In this document: one piece after another, positions 11,501 to 21,641 of the stretch | Position numbering within the stretch: position 1 is the first letter of the stretch | Layout of the letters: every line of letters begins with the position of its first letter | Source: Chaetoceros tenuissimus | Lineage: Eukaryota; Bacillariophyta; Thalassiosirophyceae; Chaetocerotales; Chaetocerotaceae | Length of the DNA stretch: 64,000 bases | Reading direction: 5' to 3' | Assembly: GCA_021927905.1 (NCBI GenBank) | Contig: BLLK01000022.1 | Span: 2,604,001-2,668,000 of the forward strand | Position numbers and translations under genes: made by a program | The notes under the pieces: model-generated | Seen by the model: the letters and a program-made list of their open reading frames with translations, nothing else | Databases searched by the model: none | Told to the model about the DNA's origin: nothing

Positions 11501-13887
11501 GCTCCATCTAGGGTAATCGCTAAAGTATAGACTGCAGTTCCCACTTCTTCGTGGATTCCACCAAACAGTTTCATTTTCGAATCTAATGAAGACTGATAAA
11601 ATTGAAGTGCCTCAACGTATTTGCCCTTTTCACGAAAAACATTTCCCATCCATTCCTCTGCCTCTGCAATGGCTATATGTCCTTCAGGAAGATTATCCTT
11701 CCGAATCCTCAAGGCTTCGTCAATCAATTTCGCGGCATCATCAAACTTGCCAACCTCGCACAGAGTTGCTCCCTCAAGATTTAATGTCAGACACAATTTA
11801 GCATTCAAAAATAAGCATTGCGAAGTTCAGGCAACTATGAAACTTACCATTTTATGACAGGTCTCAGCAATCCTCAAATCTTCATTACCAAGTAATTCTC
11901 TTCTTATCAGTAATGCCTGCTTCATATTTGCGAGTGTTTTATCGAGATCACCAAGATTACCATGAACAATTCCTAGACAATGTAGTGTGTCAGAAAGTGT
12001 GACACTTCCAACTGCTGGATCTAATGGGTTCCCTCCTTTCCTCTTGAAGTGTTCTGCTTCTAATAAATAGGAAAGTCCATTATCATCTTGTCCCAATGAT
12101 ATCAGAGAAGTTCCTAATATATGAAATGACTTTCCTATTTCTTCAAAGTCATTGTAATCGTATCCACTGGAATCCTTTGCTATCTTTTCCACTATGTAAG
12201 CCTTGACTATATCGTGTGCTTTTACTAGAAATTCTACTAGATCTCCACAAACTGTTTCAGACGAATTGTGCTCCTTCTGAAATGTGGAAACCAGATGCTC
12301 AATATCAGAACATTGTACTGTTGCCCCTTCCAAAATACCAAAGTGCTCTATGCGATGCCTTATAAACTCTTCATCGCACAGGAGCCTTTGGACTCTTTCA
12401 AAGTCGTGTGCTTTCGTAAGAGTGTAAATTAACATTCCCACACAATAGTCACGCATTGAAATTTCGAGTTCATTATTGATATTCGAAGCTACTTGGAAAA
12501 GATGCAAATGGTTGGTATTCAAGCATTTTGCTATTTTTGGATAACGATCTTTCAAATGCTTTCCATACTCTCCATTGATTGCATGGTGTGCAGCGACATA
12601 TTCCCACTTCAATTTCTCAATTGCACTTGATTGTGATCCATCATTCAAATCTATTATGTTGAAGTCCAACAAACCAACTTGAACGAGAGTATCTTTCAGG
12701 TACGATAGGGCGTCATTTTGTTTGTTTTTGTTTAAAGATGAAAGTCGTATACCAACATGAGAGAGTATTTCAACCCACACATTATGAACTATTTGCAAAG
12801 GAACAATCTCATATTGGTATACTCCGTCTTCATCACAATCCAAATTTTGGTCAGTATCACTTTCTTCTTCTTTATCATCCCTAGAAGACTTCCAAAACCA
12901 CTTTCTCTTTTTACTTGTATCATATTTCTGATTACGAAGTCGCTCCTCTCTTAAGTTTGCATCAATATCGTGATTGTATTTAGTAGCTTGAGCAGTAGGA
13001 GGAGGAGTTGAAAAAACTTCTATAAACGTGGCAAAACAAAGCTTGACTTCAATTGCTCTCAATTCACGAGACATTCCTCGACAATAGAATGGGTCTATTG
13101 ATTCAAATCCCTGTTCAATAATATCAAAGAGTGGCTGGTTTGGATTCTCAACTTGCGTATTGGTAATATTACCATTTGCATCAATATCCAAGTCATCCTC
13201 ATTCGAATTCTCATATTTGGTCCATTCCTCTTCCATAGAATTAGTATTATCAATATTTTCATCTGTAAAGTCAATATCATCGTCACTATCTTGAATCATG
13301 TCATCGAGATTGAGATTATCTATCTTTTCGTTGCAGCCATTTTCATTTTTTTCAATATTCACGCCAGCTTGATCATCAGTGCTGCCCTCATTTTCTACAG
13401 ATCCATTCGAAGTGCCTTCCTCATTAGCAACATTATCAACAATTGCTTTCTTTGGTCGACGCCAAGTAAACCAAGATGTAGCTGATATTGATTTTTCATC
13501 ATTTGCTGGTTGGGCTTTATTTCCTTCTAGGTTGATTTTATCAAGTTGTTCTGAAAGACTCTGCAAGCTTTTACCTGAATGATTGCTGTACTGACTTTTC
13601 TCACTTTTCATACTTTTTAAACTCTTGTCGCTTTTAAAGTCATCTTCCAAGCTAGGTGTTACAGAATGATAACTTTTATCTTCTACATCTTGTAGAACTG
13701 AATCTAATACATCATATATGTCTTCCTCGATGTCAAGTCTTTTCTTTTCCGTTTCAACTTGTACATCGGTTTCACTATCTTGTTCATTTATCTTTAAATC
13801 TATATGCTCCTCTTTTTTCTCTCTGGATGAAGTGTCACTTTTTCTATCGTCTAACTCATGAAGAGATTCATAGTCAAACCACTCCAT
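5571..13887 (-). CDS. giant kinesin-light-chain-like TPR protein (about 2,572 residues)
   Basis: Nine coding exons on the minus strand: 13887-11848, 11772-11464, 11402-10029, 9960-9772, 9694-9149, 9059-8450, 8383-6624, 6558-6126 and 6028-5571. All eight introns (61-97 bp) have GT-AG ends, all phases match, and TPR motifs run across every junction. Residues 1 to about 250 are acidic and Ser-rich, a basic stretch (KKRKWFWK) lies near 330, and a mixed helical region follows to about 590. The rest is an almost unbroken array of 42-residue TPRs of the kinesin light chain/nephrocystin type, e.g. YNEALSIYQVQLGQ and LRIRKDNLPEGH. The array could hold up to about 45 repeats. Such arrays bind partner proteins; no catalytic domain is seen. 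The partner is unknown. Cytoplasmic location is inferred from the absence of signal peptide and membrane helices. Confidence 0.85.
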
Positions 13888-14487
13888 GATGAGGAATTAT
13901 GAGTTATACTGAGCTGGTGTAGAGTTATGAATTAGTCGACCAATTTTTGGCAATCCTTAGTGCGATGCTTATTGACTACCCTAGAATTATTTCCTTTGTG
14001 TAAGCAACCACTTGGTATAGATTTTCTAATGAAAAGTTAAAGAGAAAAATTTCTTCTGTGTTTTGTGTTTGCTATGAGCTACTATGAAAAGTGATTTTCT
14101 GTGATTTTTATTAGTTGGGCGAACGAGAAAGCTAGTTCGCTAGCTGTTTTGCTTCTTTTAACGACAGAAAAGTACTTACCTAGGTAGTACACGGAAGTCT
14201 TATTAAGGACCTTTAAGGACGGTTCTCTTCGTACCTGTACCTACCTACGTAAATAGGGATACGTAGCCATTCAACCGTGTGTTTTGTGACGTCGAGGATA
14301 AAGATGCGAGATATGCAGTTAAGACCCATAACCTATGTATATATACCCCCTACCACGAACATAGGTAGATGGAATCCTATCTAAAATTGAAAACCCTTTT
14401 GACGCGCAATAATAACCAACAAAATTTGTACAAGACTAATACACATAAATAAAAAGTAAACATACCTTTCATTCAAACTTCAACAGT
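13888..14487. other. intergenic region, divergent promoters
   Basis: About 600 bases between the start of the giant TPR gene and the start of the Crypton-like gene. Short scattered TACCTA/TAGGTA words occur around 14177-14370, but I see no regular array, ORF or RNA gene. Confidence 0.4.
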
Positions 14488-16824
14488 ATGGTAGATTCAC
14501 AAAATATACAGTCTCCTCCTAGAGAGATTAGAAATAATAACATGGATGATCTATTCATCAATTCTCCAGAAAAAAGGCTTGAAAATGAAGCTTTAGCTGG
14601 TCAAATGTATGAAAGGGAAATATCCAAAACAAAGTTTGGCTGGCTTAGTAATCCACAATATGTAAGCTGCTACAATACCTACAAAACTTGGATTGATAAA
14701 GAAAGAGTTAGGCAGAGAGCAAAGTTGGATCTAGAAGATGGTAAATATTTTAGTCAAAAAGCAGCTGAAACCTTCTTTACACAAAAAATTACAAAAGAAG
14801 GACGACACAACGCTCGCTCGGCATTAAAATTTATGTATATGCTGTTCTATCTTGCCAAATCTGAGGCAAAACCAATCTCAAGAAATGATTTGTATCGCGA
14901 AAATCCTCTTATCCAGTCGAATTTAAAAACGTGTAACTTGAAGCAAGCAAATAAATTGGCAAAGCTTGAGCGAAAAGGATTCGATGTCCAACAAAAGAAG
15001 CTCTCAACTTCAATTGTGTCGCCTGATGAAATCTCCAAAGTAATCAAGAGTTCCCTTTCATGTGATCAAAAATGGAAAACTTACGTACCAAAAATATTGA
15101 CCATGTTCTCATGCCTCATCCGTCACTGCTCGACACAATGCGTTACCCTTGGAAAGTTGACGATTGTCAATAAGAATCCAGACATGGACTCCTTTTTTCC
15201 TTCCGACGATGAAGAATTTGTAATCAGAACTCATCCGGCTCTTTGCATCATTTCTACAGAGTTGGATCAAAAGAAGAAAGGGAGAGTAGAGGATTCAATG
15301 ACCGAACGTCGTATTGAAGTAACTGGGGGGTTCAGATCGATCCGATACGAAATGTGCTTCGTTTCGTTGCTCGCCATGTCAATGATGGTGCAACTTAATG
15401 ATGCGAATATTGGACCAAATTTACATTGTAAAAATATAGAAGGTGAAGAAGAGGAAGAAGATGATTTTCTTATTTTAAATGATTACCTTCAGGAAGATGA
15501 TGAGCCATATGAGGAGGAGACTGTTGTGGAAGAAGAAGATGAAGAAGAAAAACATGTCAATTCTTCTTTGAGAATGTTTAAATGCTTCCCCAGCAACAGA
15601 AGAACCACTGCCAAATTGACTGGACTTGCTTTTGATAAGGCTGGGGTCCCAAGATGGGAGAAAGAGACCCATTTTAAAAAAGCAGGTATCGAGTACGCTA
15701 CGTCGAACGGCTTGACTATCAACGAAACGGATGCCCTTGCAGGCACGAAGAATAATACAAGCGACATGAGGTACCGTTCTCAGCTCCCTCTTGCCCTCAT
15801 GAGGCTCTTAGCAGGAGCGAATCAGGAAAGAAAGTATGGGAATGGCCCTAGAAGAGCCAATTTCCCAGCTCCAGCAGGTCTGCAATGGAGCGATCCTGTA
15901 ATTGTAGAAACAGTGTTTAGTGAGCATAGAAGATGGAAAAATGAGCAGCAGTCACCAGAGGGCGACAAAGGACCTGCAATCAAGACGCTTCTTGATGATG
16001 TTTTGCCTTTTTGGGCAAAAATCATTCTTCAAGATGGTGTTTATTGGTTGAAACACCATCCGAGAAACGAAGTAGTCTTCTTTCTTCGTTCACTTACCTT
16101 CAAAAACCCAAATACTCAGGAGGAAGAGGCTTATGAAGCCTGGTCCGCGAGGATGCTTGAAGGAGGGGTTCCTAGTCAGCGACCTGCTGTTCCATTGGAA
16201 GAAGTGCCTGCATCAGATGAAGTAATGGAAGTGTTAGGTGCTAGACTTGGACGTTTGGAGATGTTACTCTTGCGTTTGCTTGAAAATCAGCAGCGAGGAG
16301 GAACAGCACAAAATGTGGTAAGCAAACGTCTTCTATTTTTATTTTTAGACAAAAACACCTTCCTCTAAAGACATTTTACTTATAATCAGCAGGAACATGA
16401 TGCAGCGAGAACCATGATTTTAGGCCATTTATCAGAAAGAGGGAATGGTGACTCGAGTGAAAGAGAGGAAGAGCAAACAGCAACTGAACCGCTTTGTTTG
16501 ACTGCAAATCAATATAGAAGTGTTGTCAACCTTGTTGCCAAGCGTGAAGAACATCTTCATCCCGATCTCGATGCAAAGGGATACTTCAAAAACTCCGCAG
16601 CGAATAATAATTGGTCAAGAATCAAGAAAATCTACGTTCGCTTGAAGCAGGTACAAGATGAGCGCAAAATGTCTCAGGAAGAAGCAGCCCGTGTCCTCGA
16701 CGAAGAGAGAGAAGGATTGGGCTTGAACATGAACCAGTATTGGCAGCACCTTGGAAGCGTACAGGGGACAGTATCTCGCAAAAGGCAGAAAACAGCAAAT
16801 GAAAATAGCAACAACGACAACTAG
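14488..16824 (+). CDS. Crypton/Ndc10-like protein with GCR1-type C-terminal domain
   Basis: Two exons, 14488-16317 and 16393-16824 (or 16390, because the acceptor reads CAGCAG), giving about 753 residues. The middle resembles the Ndc10/Crypton tyrosine-recombinase fold: KLTGLAFDKAGVPRW, then ETHFKKAGIEYAT with the conserved His, then MRYRSQLPLALMRLLAG with the candidate Tyr, then a LQDGVYWLKHHP segment typical of the family. An acidic loop (EGEEEEEDDF) is inserted near residues 315-355. The C-terminal exon (QYRSVVNLVAKREEHLHPD, then SQEEAARVLDEEREGLGL) resembles the GCR1-type DNA-binding domain. The usual H-x-x-R reads H-F-K-K, so recombinase activity is doubtful. It may be a Crypton copy or a domesticated DNA-binding protein. 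I found no terminal repeats. Confidence 0.65.
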
Positions 16825-16948
16825 CCGTTTCATCACTGGGGATGCATGTATACATATCTTTGAATCTTTGAAAAAAATAAATAATAAAAAATAATTTCTG
16901 TATATTGTATGTATTACTATGTAGGATTGTATGTATGAAATTGTGTAG

Positions 16949-17527
16949 TTACTCTTGCTCTAAAATCAACTCGATGTGACCTTCGCACTCTTCGAAGATA
17001 TCGAATCTTCTTTTCAATTCTACTGTGTGAATTTGATATCCTCTTTCAAACAATTTATCTCGAAAATATCCATGAATGAATTGGTGAAATCTCAAGAGAC
17101 TCGCTCTTGAACCAACTCTGCATGGTGAATTGATGAAATGTGGGTGAACGTTTGAAATAGAGAAACGTGATGGATTGAAATAGTCAGGCAGGTTTGGATT
17201 CAGTGGAGGAGTAGGCATGAAGTGATATTCTGGACGCTTAATAAAAAGCGTAGCAAGGAGCTTCAATGGACGACTTGTACCAAAGCATGGAGGTTTGACA
17301 GGGTGATTGCGAAGCAATGTTCCAAGGTGATCTCCTACAGTCATGAAAATCACTTGATGATTGACTGCACTTGTACGGATCAGCATAGATGTTTTCCCTT
17401 CGCTGCTTTCCATGTGAACAAGAGCGGTACGAGCTAAGCGACGAGGAGGTACTGAGATATGATGATTTCTTCTTGATGAAGAAATCATTCGTTGATCTCT
17501 TGGTGAACGACGAGGAGACGATGACAT
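16949..17527 (-). CDS. hypothetical basic protein
   Basis: Single ORF of 192 residues from ATG at 17527, convergent with the Crypton-like gene 124 bp away. The N-terminus is very rich in Ser, Arg and Pro (MSSSPRRSPRDQ), and there is a Pro/Phe-rich middle (HFMPTPPLNPNLPDYFNPS). The last third is predicted helical and ends acidic. No catalytic motif or known domain is visible. Its position beside a Crypton-like gene raises the chance that it is an accessory frame, but nothing in the sequence proves that. Confidence 0.5.
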   Translation of the reverse strand: MSSSPRRSPRDQRMISSSRRNHHISVPPRRLARTALVHMESSEGKTSMLIRTSAVNHQVIFMTVGDHLGTLLRNHPVKPPCFGTSRPLKLLATLFIKRPEYHFMPTPPLNPNLPDYFNPSRFSISNVHPHFINSPCRVGSRASLLRFHQFIHGYFRDKLFERGYQIHTVELKRRFDIFEECEGHIELILEQE

Positions 17528-18097
17528 TTCAACAGTACAAACAAAATAAGCTAAAAATTTCTACATATAGACCAAACTACTATTACTATATTGTTACAAT
17601 TTGATTCATTTTGTAGGAGTAGTATTCAAAAATAAAGAGTGCAAGTCTTGTCTATGAATAGGTGCACTTGATAATCTTGTACATATGGGATGAGAAGCCG
17701 TGGAAAAAGTTTCAATGACCAGCAGCAAGAGGCAGCGAGGCAACTCTTCAGCAAACGGATTTCTTTTGGGAAGTGAGATTCCATGGACTTTAACCATGCT
17801 TGTTGGGTCGGGAATAGGATAAGAAAGTTGGTTTGGACGTGGTTTCGACCTGGTTTCAAATGGTTTAACGGCTCCAAACGGCGCTAGAAAAGATAAGAAG
17901 ATAAGCGGGGCTGGGTTATGAGCCCATTATTATTTATCTTGGGTGAGGAAACCATTCCAAATAGTATCTTGCTTGTGTCAACCACAATCACCAATCACCA
18001 TTTCGATTGATGATTATTCATATTGCATTCTTTATTCAATTCATCAAGCATCTAACTCTCCGGTTACATCGTACTTACTCTTATTGCGCTGCAAACC
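17528..18097. other. intergenic region
   Basis: About 570 bases between divergent ORFs. Two overlapping minus-strand frames of 63 and 83 codons (17606-17877) have no family pattern, and I do not call them. Confidence 0.4.
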
Positions 18098-19409
18098 ATG
18101 AGCTCAAGTCTAAAAGCTGCACAAATCATTAGATGCATCAACGCATTTATATCATGCCTGGCTTCAACTTTCATCGTACTGATGATCCTTACAGAACCTG
18201 AGACAGGTCTAGCTTCTCCATACTCCCGCATAATTTTTGCAATGAGTATTGCTGATATCTTTTTTTCATTGGGTTTAGGTTTATCTCCATTTGTGGGTCC
18301 AAAAGATAATCCAGATGCACTTTTTGCCATAGGAACGACGGGACTATGTGAAGCTGTTGGCTTTATTCATATCATCGGGCTTTTGTGTCTAGTATTTTAC
18401 ACAGTCTTTCTTACATATTACTTTCTCAAGAGAATCAGATACAAAAGGTCTCCATCAGATTTTGCAAAGAAAGAAGAGAAATATTTCCATGTTTTGTTCA
18501 TCATGTTTTCTTTGGCTGTATCTGTGGCTGGCCTTGTAACAGGAAGCATCAACCCACTTTCGCATGGAAGCATCTGTCAAATAGTTTCATATCCACCAAA
18601 CTGCGAAAGATCAAGTGATATCATTTGTGAGAGAGGTCTGAACGCTAAAAGGATCATGCGTGTTGGAAGCATATTCCTTGGAACTTCATTTGTTGCTCTT
18701 TTCATTTCGCTTTCTTTGTGTGTTCATCATGTGTACATGGTGGAAAGGCAATTCACACGACCAGCTAGAGGAATAGGAAGAATTAGGAGAAACAATTCAA
18801 ACCTCAATAATCAGGCTAATAGAGAACCTGATGAGGAGAACAGAGATGAAAACAACGAGGAGCAAAGAATAGAGAAGAATAAGCTCGTACTCACAAAACA
18901 GGCCTTTGGACAATCTTTAACTTTATATTCTTGCCTTTTTACTGGTCTACTCAGCACCAATTATTAAACTTATTCAAGAGCAATTTTTTGGATATGGCGA
19001 AGAGCCAGAATGGAGATTTTGGTTAGGAGCTTTATTCACTCCATTGGGAGGAGTCTTCAATATTTTAGTTTACACTCGTCCGAAAGTGATGAAAGTAATG
19101 GAAACATTGTCAAGTACGAGCTACTTGCGATGTTTTATCGTCGTTGTGGTATCTGGTGGTGATGTACCATCATTTGCTGATTTAATCTCAAGTAGTCCAA
19201 TGAACTCGCATTCTAGTCATGTTCATGAAAGCGGTCAGGTTGAAGACTTTCATGAAGATGATGCACTGTCAATGTCTAGTGGAGTATCCAGTATGGATAT
19301 TTCTAAAGCTAGCAGTTTGATGGCTAGATTTGGATGGAGTTCTCAGATTTGTAGTTCCAGTATCTCAAAGCCCAAGGATGCAGAGGAATCTTTCAAAGTA
19401 GATTCTTAA
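18098..19409 (+). CDS. seven-helix receptor-like protein (GPCR fold) with a frame break
   Basis: The first frame (18098 to 18967) encodes five clear membrane helices and the charged third cytoplasmic loop. Helices include RCINAFISCLASTFIVLMIL, FAMSIADIFFSLGLGLSPF, FIHIIGLLCLVFYTVFLTYY, FHVLFIMFSLAVSVAGLVTG and FLGTSFVALFISLSLCVHHV. It then runs into a stop. From about 18930 another frame carries the missing end: ILAFLLVYSAPIIKLI (helix 6), then WLGALFTPLGGVFNILVYTR (helix 7 with a receptor-like end) and a Ser-rich cytoplasmic tail to 19409. The shift lies between about 18925 and 18945 and is explained by one missing base. No GT-AG intron fits. It is either a sequencing error, a young pseudogene or an inactive allele. 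The family resembles the protist cAMP-receptor-like GPCRs seen in diatoms; the ligand is unknown. Confidence 0.7.
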
Positions 19410-19634
19410 ATTTCTACTCGCAATTACGGTGTGAGAAGAAGGACAAGATCTGATGAATGAAATTACTATACAAATGAATCAAGATGAAGTTACTAGCAAT
19501 GTTTCATATCATCCAGAAATAAATATATAGTATAAAATGTAAAATGAAATTAGGGTTGGTCCAGGCATAATCTATTGATCCCCGTGGACTCACTTAAAGT
19601 TGGAACTTAGGTCGGAAACATGTCGTTCAGATGA

Positions 19635-21023
19635 TCAAACAGAGACGAGAGATGAGTTTGATGACAGTGGAGGGGCTAGTTGCATGTCAATTGTGTCCCA
19701 AACTTTCTCGTTTTTATTTGGAAGGCAGATAGAGCCGCAACCGCCACCAAAAATTTTACTCCATGCTTCCGTAGCAGAGAGGAATCCATCTAGACTTTCC
19801 TCGTTATTCTTTGACTGTTCCACAAAGCATATAGAATCTTTTATGGATTTAATAGCAATGTCATTCTCGTCCATCCCAGACTTTCTATATGCCTCAAGAG
19901 CTATATTATATTGCTCCATAGCTAAGTCATTGCAATTTGATCTTGCATATAATGAACCTAATTGTGTATGTATCTTGGCGCACGCAGCACTTTTCTCCCC
20001 GTGGTGTTTTGCTGTTATTCTGATGGCAGCATTGAGAGCTGCTACTCCACGTTCAACTTCTTCTGCTTTCTCGTGAACAGTTCCTATGTTTACCAACACT
20101 TCTGCGATTCTGAAGTCATTGTTCCCAAAAAGTAAACGTCTCATCTTTAGTACTTGTTTGTACGATTTTAGAGCTAACTGATATTCTGCAGATCTGAAGT
20201 GCATTGTCCCTATATTATGTAGAGTACAAGCAACAGATTTGTGGTCTTCTCCCAACTCTGACATTTGAAGCGCTAGCGCACAATTGTAATTTTGAATTGC
20301 TCCCGTCCTATCACCTATCTCAGCACAAGATGATGCTATATTACTAAACATTTCTGAAACACATACTCGAGCTTCCTTCAGTAGTTTAGGACCTTTTCTT
20401 TCATTTGATAGATCTGCAGTTGCTGCTGTGACTGCTGCTAATTTTGCCTGTGCTAAAGCATCATTATATATTTTGATAGATTCGTTGTAATTCTTTTGTA
20501 CGAATGCAATTGACCCTAGACTTGCAAGAGTAGTTATGACTTTATGTTGCACCTCGTATTCCACATCTTTTGCCTTCCCATCTTTCTCTGTAATCCATGA
20601 AAGATCTGAAAGTGAATTACGATATTCTTTCAAAGCAGCCTCGAATGAACTTCTACTATCTTTGTGCATAGATTTTTTCAGACTCACGTTCCCTAAACAA
20701 CAAAGAAAATCTGCACATCGGGGATGGTTTGGAGGGAATGCAGTCTTCGAGGATTCAAGCCCTTGTGTGTAATATTGAAAAGCAGCATCGTAATCTTCAT
20801 TTGCTAAACATGCGTCACCAAGCGATTCTAATGTCTTGATAATGTCTGGGTGATTTTCTCCAACTGATTTTTTCAGGTTGTTTAATCTTTTATCAAGAGT
20901 TCTTGCCAGTGTAAACCCAACTTCCGGAAGACTAGGTTCAAGGGTACTTCCCGTATCAGTCAAAATAAATGATGGAGTAGGTGTAACTGGCCGTTCAGGT
21001 TGAGAAAGAGAGCTGAAAAACAT
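19635..21023 (-). CDS. kinesin-light-chain-like TPR protein (462 residues)
   Basis: Single exon from ATG at 21023; the open frame extends 18 bases upstream but only to a TTG. At least six 42-residue TPRs of the KLC type are visible, e.g. LGDACLANEDYDAAFQYY, IGTMHFRSAEYQLALKSY and LGSLYARSNCNDLAMEQY, often followed by the linker GE(N/D)H. The N-terminal 40 residues are Pro/Thr/Ser-rich and the C-terminal 70 have no repeat. No membrane helix is present. It is similar in repeat type to the giant TPR gene 6 kb upstream but far shorter. A protein-interaction scaffold role is inferred from the fold. Confidence 0.85.
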   Translation of the reverse strand: MFFSSLSQPERPVTPTPSFILTDTGSTLEPSLPEVGFTLARTLDKRLNNLKKSVGENHPDIIKTLESLGDACLANEDYDAAFQYYTQGLESSKTAFPPNHPRCADFLCCLGNVSLKKSMHKDSRSSFEAALKEYRNSLSDLSWITEKDGKAKDVEYEVQHKVITTLASLGSIAFVQKNYNESIKIYNDALAQAKLAAVTAATADLSNERKGPKLLKEARVCVSEMFSNIASSCAEIGDRTGAIQNYNCALALQMSELGEDHKSVACTLHNIGTMHFRSAEYQLALKSYKQVLKMRRLLFGNNDFRIAEVLVNIGTVHEKAEEVERGVAALNAAIRITAKHHGEKSAACAKIHTQLGSLYARSNCNDLAMEQYNIALEAYRKSGMDENDIAIKSIKDSICFVEQSKNNEESLDGFLSATEAWSKIFGGGCGSICLPNKNEKVWDTIDMQLAPPLSSNSSLVSV

Positions 21024-21641
21024 TGTTATTGCAACGTTCAAATATTTGTAGTGGTATAATGCTTATATGTTTTTATGCATGTGTGCAAATCATCGACAAC
21101 TTTGTGAATTCAAAGTGGTGTTCGTGGACGAGAAAGGGATATTTGTGCCGATGAGTTCCCATCTTTCCCTTGTCCGGACCATCAAAGGTGCTCTCTTTGG
21201 AAATTGAAAGTATGCGCACCCTAAATTTTTCAACATTTTAAAATCTGCGTATGCGTTGAGTCTTTCCAGAATTGAAAGTGACAGCTGACACTTCAGTTTT
21301 ACAAAAATTATAATATTTCAAACTAGATTAGCTGCCGATGCGAACGCAAATTCTCTTTTTTAGCTTACCTGAAATTAGAGTGACTTCGACAGTTGTAGGG
21401 AAGAATGAAAAAATGACTGGTTCCCAGGCTGGTAATGAAATGAATGAAAAAAGAAAAGATAGAAGATAGAGTGACGTGGTATATTTGCAGAGAGGAGAGG
21501 AAGAAAAACTATGACGTATCTCGTATTATTACAGATTACGGTTCATTGTTACCTCTACCCTCTACAGTATTCTTCTCATAACTTATTCGCATAGTACGTA
21601 TTCATACCGAGTAAACCTTTTCTTTCTGTAAGAGTAGTAAA
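21024..21641. other. intergenic region, divergent promoters
   Basis: About 600 bases between the TPR gene and the TraB-like gene, transcribed apart. I see no ORF, RNA or repeat. Confidence 0.4.

Noticed and set aside
17606-17877. Overlapping 63- and 83-codon minus-strand frames
   Set aside because: Too short, without conserved features; likely chance in an AT-rich gap.
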